Positions 1-13,400 of a stretch of 64,000 nt of DNA are shown one piece after another. The translations under genes were made by a program, and so were the position numbers. The stretch covers positions 3,293,501 through 3,357,500 of the forward strand of contig CM052361.1 of assembly GCA_028551475.1 (NCBI GenBank), in the 5' to 3' direction. The DNA is from Casuarina equisetifolia. Its lineage: Eukaryota; Streptophyta; Magnoliopsida; Fagales; Casuarinaceae. Under the pieces are notes generated by a model. It had not been told where the DNA came from. It made no database searches and was given only the letters and a program-made list of their open reading frames with translations. How positions within the stretch are numbered: position 1 is the stretch's first letter; every line of letters begins with the position of its first letter.

Positions 1-749
1 GATAAATATAGCTTAATTATCCAAATTACAAATTAAAAATTATCTAGAGTTTTTGCCTTCCACCACTAGCCGTCCGATCCCTAAATATTGACGGAAAACA
101 AAAACAATCGGACGGTCACTATCTCCTAGTTCAGGCTTCCCATCCAGTAAAGCAAGAAAGCAGAGCGTAATTGCCGTCCACCCATTGCTACTCGTCCGCG
201 GCGGCCACCTCGACTCGCCACGAAATCCCATTCTCCGACGACCTTGACGGAGGTAAGATATATATAGAGCTTCTCTTTCGTTTGTCTCCAGCGAGAAGAA
301 TATAGTAGAAAGGAAAAGCTGGGAACTTTGGGATTCCATTGACAGATTTCTCTCGGTCTCTGTATGAAATGTGTTTTAGTAGTGAACTGGGTTCTACTAA
401 CAAACTATAAGTGAAAAACTGGGTTTTGCTTTTGGTTTCCTGAATGCCCATTATTAGTTGCTTCGAATTCTGAGCTTAAACGTTAGTGCCTTATTGAATG
501 CTTAGTGAAAAGTTTTAAATTTAATGAACAATTTTTCCTCTTTTTTTCATATTTGGTGTTGGTGTTGGTGCTGGTGTTTCAATGGAGGTCTGTTTTCGAT
601 TGATGCCCACAAGTTGTTCACCCGATGACCCAAATAAATGTTTCACGCCTGAATGAGGGTTAGAGGTTATCAATTGGTTTGAATTCAGTGTTATTTTGGG
701 ATCCAAGAGTCGGGTATGAGTTGTTACACAATATAATTAACAGAGCAAA
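1..749. other. 5' flank and probable leader of the FRS gene
   Basis: There is no convincing coding sequence here. A good splice donor (GACGGAG then GTAAGA) lies at 252/253 and a possible acceptor (TTAACAG) ends at 743. A 5' UTR intron of about 490 bp is therefore plausible, placing the start codon seven bases into the second exon. The donor looks good but the acceptor has a weak pyrimidine tract. Confidence 0.35.
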
Positions 750-3265
750 ATGGAGGAAGAGCCTTCTAGTGAAGCTAAAGAAGGGATGGAATGCTATGTG
801 GGTTTGGAAGAAGAAGGCAATGAGTGTTGTGTGGTTGAGGATGTTGAAGCTCCAATGGTGTTGGATGAAGCAAAGGAGGATAATGTGAGTTTTGACTATT
901 CTATGAGTTTAGTGAGTGGGGTTGTCGAGCCCACCTTGGGAATGGAGTTTACTTCAGAGGATGATGCTAGGAACTTTTACAATGCATATGCTAAGCAAAC
1001 GGGTTTTAGTATTCGTGTGAATTCATATTATCGTTCGAAGAAAGATAATTCAATTATATCTCGGGAGTTTTGTTGTTCTAAAGAAGGCTATCGACGTGAG
1101 AAGCGCGCTAAAAGGATAGAGTATGGTGATGATGCCAAAAGGAGGCGTGCTCGACCTATCACAAGGGAAGGTTGCAAAGCATTGATGACTGTGAGGAAAC
1201 GGGACAATGGGAAATGGTATGTGGCAAAGCTAGAGAAAAACCATAATCACGTGCTGGTGACTCCTGCAATGCGTCAATTTCTTAGGTCTCATAAACAGGA
1301 GTGTGATCCAAGAAAAAGTTTGAGTAACTCTTTTGGCTCCACTGAAACGAGTTTAAATGGTTCTGTGAATGTCTTGTCTGAAGATTCCTACGGTCTGAGT
1401 AAAATGGTATTTGACACACAGAATACCGTCAATTACATTGGAAGGGGAAGGCTGAGCACTTTTGGGATAGATGCGCAAAGTCTGCTTGGGTTTTTTAAGG
1501 TTATGCAAGCTAGTGATCCTGCGTTTTATTATGTAATACAGGTTGATGAAGAAGATCGGCTAAGTAGTGTTTTCTGGGTCGACACCAGATCAAGAATTGC
1601 TTACAATCATTTCTCAGATGTTGTGGCCTTTGATACTACCTACCAAGTGAATCAATATAAAATGCCTTTTGCTCCTTTTACTGGAGTCAATCATCATAAG
1701 CAATCAGTTCTGTTTGGCTGCGCGTTGCTTGCAGATGAGTCTGAATCCACATTCGTTTGGCTTTTCAAGACTTGGCTTGAGGCAATGTCTGGCCAGCAAC
1801 CTGGCTTGATTATAACGGATTATGATTCTGCCTTAGGTAAAGCAGTGGAACAGGTTTTCTCCCTGTCAAAGCATCGATATTGCAAGTGGCATATCATGAG
1901 CAAAATGGCAAGGGAAATGGGAGATATATACAGCTCACTACCAAGAACATTTCAGATAGAATTTGAGAGGTGCATTAATAAGAGTGAGACACCTGATGAA
2001 TTTGAATCTGCTTGGCCAATACTTCTTGATAAGTATAATCTTAGGGGAAATGAATGGCTTCAATCCCTTTATATTGATCGCAAGTTGTGGGTGCCGTCAT
2101 ATGTACGAGACACATTCTTTGCCGGGATGTATGCTGCCCAACGAATTTCAAGTGTCAACTCCCTCTTTGATTGCTATGTGAATGCAAAGACTACCTTAGA
2201 AGATTTTGCAGAGCAATATGAGAAGGCCTTAGATGATAGATATGAGAAAGAAGCAAGAGCAGAGTTTGAGACCTATTATACTAAACCAGTTTTGAAGACA
2301 CCACTTCCTATGGAAAAGCAAGCTGCAGACATTTACACGAGAAAAATGTTTACACTATTTCAGAATGAAGTATTTGAATCCCTTGCACTTGCTGTGAAAT
2401 CCGGTGAAGAGGAAAATGGAACCAGCACGTACGAAGTAGCAAGATTTGATGAAGAACATAAAGCTCACTTTGTGTGTATTAATGTAGCTGAACAAGTAGC
2501 TAGTTGTAGTTGTAAGATGTTTGAATTTGATGGGGTCCTTTGTCGACATGTGCTTGCAGTTTTTAAAGTAAAAAATGTCTTCAAGCTTCCAGAGCATTTT
2601 ATTTTAAAGCGATGGACAAGAAATGCCAGGGACGAGACCATTTTAGATGCTCAGGCCTGTGGTGAAACGCAAGGCAATACTCAGAAAGGCAAGAACTCGC
2701 AGTACAATATTTTGTATCAGGAAGCAATAAAATGTGCAGAGGAAGGGGTAGCATCTGACCATAGTTTTAAAGTGGCATTAAACGCCTTAAGAGATGCTAG
2801 GATCAAAATTGTTAATGCGAAGAAGAATGCCATGAATGCAACGAAACCGGAAACCCTGACTAGTACAAGTTATCAAGATGAGAACACTACGAGTGCCGGT
2901 CAGGTGGACAGTTCATTGGCTCTAGTAATTCCCCTTGAACACCCGAAAAATAAAACTGGAGAATCTCTGGGAGAAAGTAATGCATTGCCATCGGAGCAAT
3001 CATCAAGCAGAGTTATGTTATGCACCAATTGCAAGTGTCCGGGACATGACTGTAATACTTGCTTGTGGTTGAAGGATTCAGGCCAGAGTGCTTCCTTGGT
3101 AGGATTACTTTATTATGATTTCCATTTTGTGTTGAATGTCAGTATCTGCTCTAGTCATTTACACTTTTTTTTGGTTTTCCCTTCTTTCATTTATAGGACA
3201 ATCAAGATTATCAGAATATCGCTCCTACGAGTAGTCCACGTGGGATTGAAGGCAACATTCTCTGA
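750..3265 (+). CDS. FAR1-related sequence (FRS) protein, MULE-transposase-derived transcription factor
   Basis: The start at 750 has an in-frame TAA just upstream (738-740). The main exon 750-3098 is exactly 783 codons. A 98-bp GT-AG intron (3099-3196) is followed by a 22-codon last exon ending in TGA at 3263-3265, giving about 805 residues, usual for FRS proteins. Visible parts are an acidic N-terminus, the FAR1/WRKY-GCM1-type zinc-binding domain (about 66-172, with FCCSKEG and NHNH), the domesticated MULE transposase core (about 230-400, with FDTTYQ and TDYDSALG), the SWIM zinc finger (about 580-610, CSCKMFEF then CRH), and a C-terminal cysteine knuckle near 757-775. The family acts in the nucleus in light and developmental transcription. 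Reading through the intron gives a longer hydrophobic tail that I judge not real. Which FRS member this is I cannot say. Confidence 0.93.
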
Positions 3266-4407
3266 ACAGAATGTCTTTATTTTCCATAGCTGTTGACATT
3301 TCGGCCTCTGTTCTAGTTGAACATTTTTATGATTAGTGATTTTTGTAGTATATCAGTTTTGATTGTATTCTTCCAGGGAAATGAAATAACCAAATTTATA
3401 TCTTCTGTCCCCGCAGTATGCATTTCATTTTTCATTGGAAGTATTAAAAAGAAAAGAAAGAAGAAAAAGTAGGTCAATCACGTACAGCTGAGGTGCAGAG
3501 TCCTGCGGTCTTGGTCTCGTTCCTCTTATTTTGTGTTGCGTCTTCTGCCAAAGTCCTCTGTTTTGGGTCTTCATCTTTTACTCGGGCTCCTTTTCAGTTT
3601 TAATTTTGTCCTTTTGACACCCCAGAACCTCCTTTCCTTTTGAGTTTTCTTTAGCAATATACAGCGAAGTGGTTCCTAGTTCTTCCATTGTCATGTTCCC
3701 TTCTGTTTACATGCATATCAGTAAAGGTTAACATTACTTGCAGACGTTCAGTTCTGTAGTCTTGGTTTTAGTTTTGTTTCATTGCTTTTAGAATGAGATT
3801 CCAGTACCAAGCATAAGTTTCTTAAGTGAAGACAAGAAGGCATTCGCTTGAAAAAAAGTAGGGCATGACTTTGAGGTTCTTAATGAGATTCTGTTCGGCC
3901 AACTATCAAGCACCTACAAACTAAGAAGGCATAGGCTTTTCGTTTAAGCCAACTATCCCTTGCAGAAGTTGTTAGTAACATGGGGATTATACGAGTAAAA
4001 TCTTTCCTGCTCCTGCTAAGTTGTGCGAATAAGTTTAGAGTAAGTGCTCTCTTTGTAAATGCAAATGAACAAGTTACAATGTGCGATCCGCAAAGTTGTC
4101 CTATCTGGTCTTTGGTCATGTTCTGGCTTCTTAAACATCGACCAGAAGCAATCATAGGCTTGTCTCGATCCCCTTAAATCTATACAAATGTACCAAAAAC
4201 ATGTAACAAAAACGACTCCAAATAACGTCATTTTGAATGCAATGAATTAAGCAATCCGTCGACATTAGAACTTCAGTGGCAGGTTACACTTGCCAATCTC
4301 ACAAGGGGCAACCCCCAATTACAAACACACCTTTCACAATGGAAGGGAAAAACCAAATAATTGTCACAAAAATATGCAGCACAAAACAGATCCCATCGGA
4401 TCGCATT
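3266..4407. other. intergenic: 3' UTRs of two convergent genes
   Basis: This AT-rich stretch lies between the plus-strand FRS gene and the minus-strand BAG gene, which converge. The short open frames here show no recognisable domain or codon pattern. I see nothing beyond probable 3' untranslated sequence. Confidence 0.5.
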
Positions 4408-5914
4408 TCATGTCATGATTTTCACAGCATTTCTCTTTTTCATCAAATCATCTTTAGATTCCATCTTCACAGGCGTAGGAGCAGAGAATACATAACCTCC
4501 ATTGCGACCCTGATTACGCCCTCTAATTTCATTGTTGCCTTCACTTCTTATAATCCTTCTAAGATTTCTTTCCTCATCGCTGGTCTGTGGTGATCCTCCA
4601 TTCTCTACATGTGCCTCCTCTTCATCTTCAGTTCCCTGAGGAAAGCCCCTTAGTTCTTCAACTTCACTGCAAAGATTTTCCACAAGCTCTCCCTGATCAT
4701 CACTGGAAACACTCTCATCCAAGCAAGCACCACCCTCACTTGAAATTGGCTCATGGGTACTGCTAAAAACCCGATAAATATTTCCATCGTCTGCAAAACT
4801 AACCCTTTTTTTCACCCTTGGTCGAGCCTCATTCCTGCTCATCAAAACCCCACCATCTACAATTTGTCCATTCCTTCTACTGATGACCACTCTCGGGTTT
4901 TCCTGATCATCACCATCACAGGCTTCCTGGAACCCCTCAAGTTCCACATCTTCCTCATCGTTTTGAGACACCCTAGAAAATCTCCTTATATTTTCAACTC
5001 TAGCCCTCAATTTCTCTATCATTTCCCTCTGCCCTCCCAAATTTCTGACGTTAGTGGCGGAAAACCTAGATTTGTTTCCAGTTGGATAACCAAACCTCAC
5101 GTTCTTCATTGTTTTGAGGGAAACCCCATGCCTTTCCACAGCCGCCTCCTCTACAGACTCCAAGAACCGAACTAAATCTCTGCTAAGCGACCTTTTTCCA
5201 TCCCTAATCATTGGATCCCCACCCTGCAAACAAAATCAGATACTTAAAAAAATTTGCTTAGACAGAAGAATAAAGCCGAGTGGATCGTTTAGGCACAATA
5301 ACAAATACCCATAGTCGATTTACCTGAATAGAGTCAAGCCTGAGAAGCAAATCCATGACTTTGCGCGAAAGAGCGTCAAACTCGAATTGGGGTCCACCGG
5401 AAAGAGAGGATTTGACAGAGTTGAAAGTGGACTTGACGAGTGCAAGCTCTTTGAGCTGTCTAAGCGTCCTTGATCTGCGAACAAGGAAGGCACGGAAATG
5501 GGTTTGGATAACCCGAGCGGCCAAGTCTCTAAGAGTAGAGCGATACGAAGGTGAAGACGAAAAATGCTGGAGCGAGGACTCTAGAGCATCGATGCGCTGA
5601 AGCAAGGAGGAGATAAGAGAATGGGTCCCTGAAATTTCTTGAAAGCGCGGGTTTCGAGGCCGCCGCTGGAGGTGTTGGTACTGACTCTGGGAATGAAGAT
5701 TGCGGGGGTTGGACTTCGCAGATTGAAGATACGGGTCATGACCGTGGTTCGCCGGAACAGATTGGAGAATGTGCCCAGCAAGGGCTTGAAGAAGCGGGTC
5801 CGATGACGGTGGCGAAAGATGGGGTGGTGGGCTGCAGCAGTGCCCGGAGTTGCAGCAGCAAGTGGTGTTAGTCTGGGGAGGAGCACAGCCGTGATGGTGG
5901 TGGTGATAGGCCAT
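4408..5914 (-). CDS. BAG8: BAG family molecular chaperone regulator 8-like protein (IQ motif plus BAG-like region)
   Basis: Two exons on the minus strand: 5914-5324 (197 codons, ending in a CAG/GTAAAT donor) and 5223-4408 (271 codons plus stop, acceptor TTTGCAG). They join in phase 0 for about 468 residues. The N-terminus is His-, Cys- and Pro-rich, with a His run after the first three residues. An IQ calmodulin-binding motif lies at about 131-153 (ARVIQTHFRAFLVRRSR), followed by a helical BAG-like region spanning the exon junction (about 150-235) and a long acidic, disordered C-terminus. This architecture matches plant BAG8/BAG5-type co-chaperones, which bind calmodulin and Hsp70. The BAG8 assignment rests on overall layout, so a related IQ-BAG member is possible. 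Confidence 0.8.
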
Positions 5915-7412
5915 TTGGCACCGCGAAGGCCACAGATTTGTGGGTTTAGAGGGTTTTGATCGGAGTCAAACCTCCGTGGGAAGATCACCGAACTTTGACT
6001 CCTAAAAGTACAGGAATAAAGCCGCTTGGACGATCGTGATAAAGTTTATCCCGAGATCGATGAAGACATCCCGGGGCTTAGGCAAAGCGCTTTGCTAAGT
6101 ACAGTGTGTTGAACCCTCGGGACAGAATGATGTGATGTCGTATGATCTATCGTTAAATCGACGTGAAGAAGGAGAAGAAGCTGACGTGGACTGAAGATGA
6201 TTGGGTCCATGGATGGTCAAGATGGTGGGCCGATCTTGCCGTGGATCTCATTGTAGACCCACTGAACTGATGGGTAAATGCCGCAGGTCCTGCGCACTAA
6301 ACATAGACTCCACACCTAGGCACAACCCACAATGGTGCTTTAAACTTGAGTTAGTTTTTTCGATTTTTTGATAAATATCATGTTAGAAAACTTAATCTTG
6401 CACAAGGGTTAACATTGTTAAAAAAAAATGTTACAGTTTTAAAGATAATTGAACTTACCATGTAAACAGGCTTAAATCTTTTGGCTCAATAGGTAGGTTC
6501 GTTACATTTAATATTATAATTAGGTTATTAGTAATAATTAAATTTGTCATGTAAATAAACTTAAGCCTTTTGACTCAATAGTTAGGTTCGTTATATTTAA
6601 TATTATAGTTAGGTTATAAGTAATATTTAAGTAATATAATATTTATATTATACTATTTTTTAATAAAGCTAAGACAATATGTGGAAGAAAAGTCAATCAA
6701 AAAATGAAAGGAAAAATGACAGCCGTTCAACAAAGAGAAATACATTATTTAACCCAGAAATCACTCTCGGTTATTGTTGTAGCATCACCATCAATCAATT
6801 ACAATATGATGACTTAGCAAAACATATATGAAGAATCACTGAATTTGGAATTTGAATTTTATGTTCCCTCAAATTTGTCCACTTCTTTGGAAACCTAAAA
6901 TCTTGTCGCCCCATGATGGTTGATTTATAGTATCCATCATAAATATCAGAGCCACGAGGCACTTAAACTATACCATCAACTAGATCCGCTTTCCAGTGAA
7001 ATCCTTACAAGTGGACGGTTTACATGGTGTTTAGGCAGCAAACTAACCGAACCAATAAACTATGCAACACTTGTTCCCGATCTTTCATCACCTGCCCGCG
7101 AAATCTTCTTCCTAACAAGGCTTCCCTGCAGCCAGAACCATTACAGTTAACCAGCGAAGTGCAGACTAAATCGCTGATCACATCGAATTCGACACGCGGC
7201 GATATTCGAGAGCCCCAACTCTGTGACTGCAATAGATCTCGATGTATTTAACCACTGGGAATAAAAACTTTACACGTCTTGATAATCGCGAAGTCCCATC
7301 GTTTTCAAGGATAAGAAGGCTGAGGGGACGCACGCTCGGCACTGAACACTCCCAGTTGCAGTCTCAGTCTCAGAGTCTGTCACTCGTGAGGCTCCGAGTC
7401 TGCGATCTGAGA
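5915..7412. other. intergenic: divergent promoter region between BAG8-like and PHO1
   Basis: The flanking genes point away from each other, so both promoters should lie here. The 6340-6700 stretch is very AT-rich and holds a two-copy repeat described separately. The last 400 bp before the PHO1 start become GC-richer and probably contain its 5' leader. I see no other gene. Confidence 0.5.
6447..6626. repeat. diverged tandem duplication, two units of about 90 bp
   Basis: Unit 1 (about 6447-6536) and unit 2 (about 6537-6626) share the core CTCAATAG(G/T)TAGGTTCGTTA followed by TTTAATATTATA. They differ at scattered positions, which suggests an old local duplication rather than a recent one. Confidence 0.7.
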
Positions 7413-10400
7413 ATGGCAGCTACGCAGTTCTCTGCAACTCCGACTCGGTCAGAGGCATTCGCGCCACGCAATGCTATCAGTAGATTGTTTGATTGCGGTT
7501 CCAGAGGCAGCAGATCGAAGGTGTTGTCGATCAGGACCTTGAGCTCGCGCCCGGCGAGACGGTGTTTCTCTGTGGCGAACGTGTCTGGCGAGGCCAAGCA
7601 GAAGCCGAAGGATCCGATCACGGAAGAAGGTTGGAGTTTCGTCTTTTGTTTAAGTTTTTCGTTCTAACAGACGATTTCTAGTGGAGCTCGATTTGGTTCT
7701 TTCTCCTACAGAGTCCAATGATTAAACTTTTGGAATAAGTAGTGGTTGCAATTTTCTTTTCTCTTCTTTGTTTCAAATTTGGTACTTGAGTTTGAGGATG
7801 TGTAGCGGTTTTTAATTCAGTATTTGCTTTTACGTTAGAGAGAGAAGAATGCTATGATACACTTAAGAATTTCTTTGGATGGTGGTCAACTTCGCTGTGA
7901 TGTGAATGATGGTCATCTATCCGGTGAGCTTGTTTTCCTGTATGTGAAATTTCTCTCCCCGTGGAAATGAATGTCAACTTTGCACCCTCTACCAAGATAG
8001 GTAGGGTGATATCAACCCCTGAAACCACTGACAGTTTGCCTTGTTAGCACAAAGAAAGGATTGAGATTCAACACTTTCCTTTTGGGTCTATCGGAGGTTA
8101 TGCTATTCGATGATCTCAATTATCTATTCCAGTCGAACTTATTTGATATGCTCACACTATTTAGGATGCTATGAAAATGGTTTATGGGTTAATCGTTGAC
8201 AATTTCTTTAAAAATAAAGCTGGCTTAATTTAAGAAGCATCTCAGCTGGTGTGTTTTAGGTGAGAGAAGTATTTTTCAAATAATCATGTAAACTCTTCAT
8301 TTGTGTGAGAGAAAAGGTTTCAAATTAGGTTCCTCTGGAGTTTTCGGATATTATGCTGTAAGTAATGTTGGTGTTCTCACATAAATGATGGTTACCCTTA
8401 ATGTTTTGATGTAGAAGTTCCAATGGCTCACGCTTCATTCAGACCGGATGCTGCATCTATTGCCTCAAGTATCAAGTACCATGCAGAGTTCACCCCATTG
8501 TTTTCTCCAGAGGGGTTTGGACTTCCAAAGGCATTCTTTGCAACCGCACAAAGCGTTCGTGATGCTCTCATTATAAATTGGAATGAGACATATGATTATT
8601 ATGAAAGTTTGAATGTAAAGCAAGCTTACTATTTGTCAATGGAATTTCTACAGGTTTGTCTTCTTGTCTTCTGCATTGTATCAGCAATGCAATTTTATCA
8701 TCTTCTGCTTGGAAGATACTGTTATTCCCTGACTTTTAAATTTTGCAGGGTAGAGCTCTGTTAAATGCAATTGGTAATTTAGAGCTCACTGGAGCTTATG
8801 CAGAGGGTTTGAGAAAGCTTGGACATGAATTAGAACATGTGGCTTCCCAGGTCAGGTTGCTTATTTATGTCATTTCCTTTCATTTTAAAAAGCTTTCCAA
8901 TGTAAGTGGCAAACCAACCATGGTGGTTGGGAGAAGTGGATCACAAGCATAATTTAATTAAAGACAAGATTGGAACCTTGTCAAAGGAATTGTTTTCAAT
9001 TCACATCTTACATTTTTACTAATAAAATTTCTTCTTGGCAATCTTAAGATCATGATGCATAAAGACAAGAACACTAATTTTGGTTTAGAAATTTGTCTTT
9101 AGACAATCTTAAGATTTTGAAGCATAAAGATAAGATCACACTTTTTGAGTTAAATGATAGTTTGATCATCTGGAAGTTGGACTAAAGCATAATTTTCTCT
9201 AAAAGTTAAAAAATAAAAGGTACAAAATAGATGTTTGAAAACCAACAATTGGAAAATGTTGGGTCAATTGAAAAAGATTAAAATGGTGCTTGTCAAGATG
9301 GAAATAACATATAATGATTCAGAAATCCCGTTCAATGAATCAAGACATCATTCACCTGAGTGGTTGACCTCATTGTATGAAAATTCAAAAAGAAGGGGCT
9401 CGGAGAACCCAATTCAATCACTTCCATTCTCCAATTAACGAGACTGGTTCTCATTCACCCAAGCAATCAAATGGTCCAAACAGTTTTATAAACCCAGGCA
9501 TTGTGGTGAGATCATCTCTTATCTTTTTCGTCTGTTCCCTTTTGGTGAGCTTGAGCATCTGTCTTTGGTCCGGAGGAAATTTGGGCTCACACCATAAACC
9601 AAGGGAAACTGGAAAAGGTGAAGAAGAGATGGGATATAAGGAGACAAGTCGCACGTGACTGGGTTGTAAAACAATCCTAATTGATATTGTTCTCTGTTAA
9701 TTGGTAGTTGATGAGGAGTAAACATAGTTCTTTGGTTGGATTTTCCAGTTAAGAGTGACCGACTCCTTTCAGGATATCCCTAATTCTTCTGTATCAGCAT
9801 CTAATTAATGCCTACCAGATAGAATCTGAAACTTTTAAGACTGGCATCTTGATCACAATATTAAATTTAGATGAATAGTCTACAGAAAACCAAGACGGTT
9901 TCCTAATAAGATTAACAGCTATAACTCTCCTAATATAAGAAATTAAATTGTCCTGAATTGTTTGAAAATTTTGATATCTCTTTTGATAGGAGCCTGATGC
10001 TGCACTTGGTAATGGGGGTCTTGGACGCCTTGCTTCTTGTTTTCTGGACTCTTTGGCGACATTAAATTACCCAGCTTGGGGATATGGACTTAGACTCAAG
10101 TATGGCTTGTTTAAACAGCGGATTACAACAGATGGGCAGGAGGAAGTTGCTGAAGATTGGCTTGAGGTATGACCCGTTTCTGCCTAATTTCTTACACCTC
10201 AAAGTGCTTTTCAGTATTAGCATTATGTCTTTCTGTTATTTTTACTAAATTATGGTTTCTTCTTGAAGATGGGCTATCCTTGGGAAATTGTAAGGAACGA
10301 TGTCAAATATACAGTGAAATTTTACGGCAAGGTTGTCTCAGGATCAGATGGAAAAAAACACTGGGTCGGAGGAGAAGATATAGTGGCTGTTGCTTATGAT

Positions 10401-13400
10401 GTTCCAATACCAGGATATAAAACTAAAACCACTATCAACCTGAGACTTTGGTCAACCAAAGCTCCAATAGAAGAGTTTGACTTGTATGCTTTTAATGCTG
10501 GAGAGCACACAAAAGCCTACGAGGCCCTAGCAAATGCTGAGAAGGTTTGGATGCACTCATCATTGTATGAGTTCTTTTCTCATTTATATGATCTTGGCTG
10601 TTACAGGTCCCACTTTTAAAATTTTTTAACAACAAAAATGGATTGGGCCATATATTATCTGGAGATTCTGAAGTGAGTGGTAATGTTTGAAGAGTCTTTT
10701 TATTATCTTTTTACTTTGCATTGTTAGAGGTCACATTTATCTCCTTTTCTTAATTTTTAATTTTAGTTTTATTTGTTTGTGTCCTTTCTGTTTTTTGGGT
10801 GTGGTAGTGGAGGAGAGGGCTATTGTCACATGCTTCGATACCCCATACATGTATCTGTGCTCTCTTCTCTCTCTCTCATTCCAAATATGAGTAAACCTGC
10901 TGACCAGTAATGCCTAAGTTTAGATGCTCTCTTCAGTTTGTTTTGTTTTTGTTTAGCACTATGTTATCTGGGCACCTAATAGAAAGAGTGGCACCTTAGG
11001 GGATCTTGTTTGTGTTTCTGTATATCAGATATGTTACATACTCTACCCTGGAGATGAATCGTTGGAGGGGAAGGTCCTTCGGCTGAAGCAACAGTACACT
11101 CTATGTTCAGCTTCTCTCCAAGATATCATTGCACGTTTTGAGAGAAGATCTGGAGCAAATATAAATTGGAAAGAATTTCCTGAGAAAGTTGCCGTGCAGA
11201 TGAATGATACTCACCCAACCCTCTGTATCCCAGAGCTGATGCGAATTTTGATAGATTTGAAGGGTTTGAGCTGGAAAGATGCCTGGGATATCACTCAGAG
11301 GTATAGACTATGCTGTTTTACATGCATGCATTAGTGATATACTTAAATATGTTGATTGTGCTCCATATCAGTGGATTTAATCGCTATTTTTTTGTATCAA
11401 TAATTTCATCTATCTCAACGTAGATATCTTGCTTCTTCTTATGGGATATCCCAAAATTCAATTTTCAAAAGTAGGAAGGTCTTATAATATTTCCTATATT
11501 GCTTTTAATGGTTTTTGAAAAGGTAAACAAGGTATTTACAAAAGTTGTGTCAACTTTAATATAACATACTGGATCTTTGGGGAAGACACTTTTTCTTTGG
11601 ATATAAGTCATGCTAGTTAAAACAAAAATAAAATTGAAGAATGAGAATGTTCATGTTTCTGTTGTTATGAACTGAGCTAGGGAAAACAGATCATGGCAGA
11701 AATTTTTGTCCTTTTTTTCTATTCTTGCTTCCCCACTATAAAATGCAAACCAGATTGGATTTGTATGGAATGAATTAAAAGGTTTCTTTATTCTTTTTAC
11801 TTTGTAACTATGTCACAAAGAACGTGCACTTGTGTGCTTTTTGATTCAAGTGCTTGGTTTGCCTAAGATTCCATATCAACAATTGAAAAGGAGAAAGAGA
11901 AAAAAGATTTATAGGCATGTCTGCTAGATTTTTTAATTATTTCCAACCTTCCTTTACAAGGTCTTTGCATACTGAGTCTGAAATTTAGCAAAATCTACTT
12001 CTCACATGCTGCTACCTGTGTGCTAGAACTGTAGCATATACAAATCATACTGTTCTTCCCGAGGCATTGGAGAAGTGGAGCTTAGAACTTATGCAGAAAC
12101 TGCTTCCTCGACATGTTGAGATCATAGAAATGATTGATGAGGAGGTAATGCATACATCTATAACCAAATCTGTTTTTACCCATTGAACCAATCTATACTT
12201 TTCCTGACTCCTGACATTTTGTATTTTGCAGCTTATCCGAACCATTGTATCTGAATTTGGTACAGCTAATTCTGAATTATTGGAGAAAAAATTGAAGGAG
12301 ATGAGAATATTAGAAAATGTTGATATCCCTGCTGCCTATGCGGATTTGCTTGTTAAGCCCAAGGAAGAAAGCCCTGTCGCTGATCCCAGTAATGAACTTA
12401 AACAGTCTGAAGAAGTAGTTGAACCAGTTGATAAAGATGAATCTAAGGAGAAAGGGACTCTGGAAAAGGAAACAGTGCTGTCTGAACCAGTACCGGAACC
12501 ACCAAAGAGGGTTCATATGGCTAATCTCTGCGTTGTGGGAGGTCATGCAGTAAATGGGGTTGCTGAGATACATAGTGCAATAGTAAAGGAGGATGTATTT
12601 AATTCATTTTATAAGGTAAACATTCATTGCTTATTTTTTTGGCCCCTTTAATGGATGAAATATAGTGCAATTGATGATTCTGAAAGATAGTGAGGATATT
12701 CAATCAATGTATATAAACTGGGAAATGTGCTTCTATAATTGATCTCTACGCTATGATTTTGGCAGTTGTGGCCTGACAAATTTCAGAATAAGACAAATGG
12801 GGTGACACCAAGAAGGTGGATCCGCTTCTGCAATCCTGATTTAAGTAAAATTATAACTAACTGGATTGGTTCAGAAGACTGGGTCCTGAGTACTGAAAAA
12901 TTGGCAGAGCTACGGAAGGTAATCCACTAAAACCGAACTTCTTACTGGGGAAACTGTCACTTTGGTGAATCTTAAGTCTTGACAACTGAAAAGAGATTCT
13001 GATTTTTCTTCAAATTTCCTACATGGTCCCCGTTCCTTTTATTTATATGTGTTCTGATAGGCTAAAGTTGGATGAGGTACAAAATGGGTATGACTATAGC
13101 ACGCACACTCCTTTGCTCTTCAGGCTTGCAACCATTAGGCACGTACCTGTGAAAAGATAAGAGTATTCTTGCTCACACTTGAAAAAACTCATAATTTCTT
13201 GATGTAGTTTGTATGACATGTTAAAATTTCAAAATTAGCACCCATCTCTATACAGCCTAAGTAATGCTTATTTTTGTGGTCTGCATTGAAGAAGAAAAAA
13301 TACACGCGTTATGAAACCCCACTACACCCCTTGCGGCCCCCCTCACACACTTCACCCGCACAACAACTAAGCAACCAAACAACCGACCCAAAGAAAAGGC

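Noticed and set aside
5355-5988. Extra frames overlapping BAG8-like exon 1
   Set aside because: They are shadows of a GC-rich coding exon; the IQ motif is only in the chosen frame.
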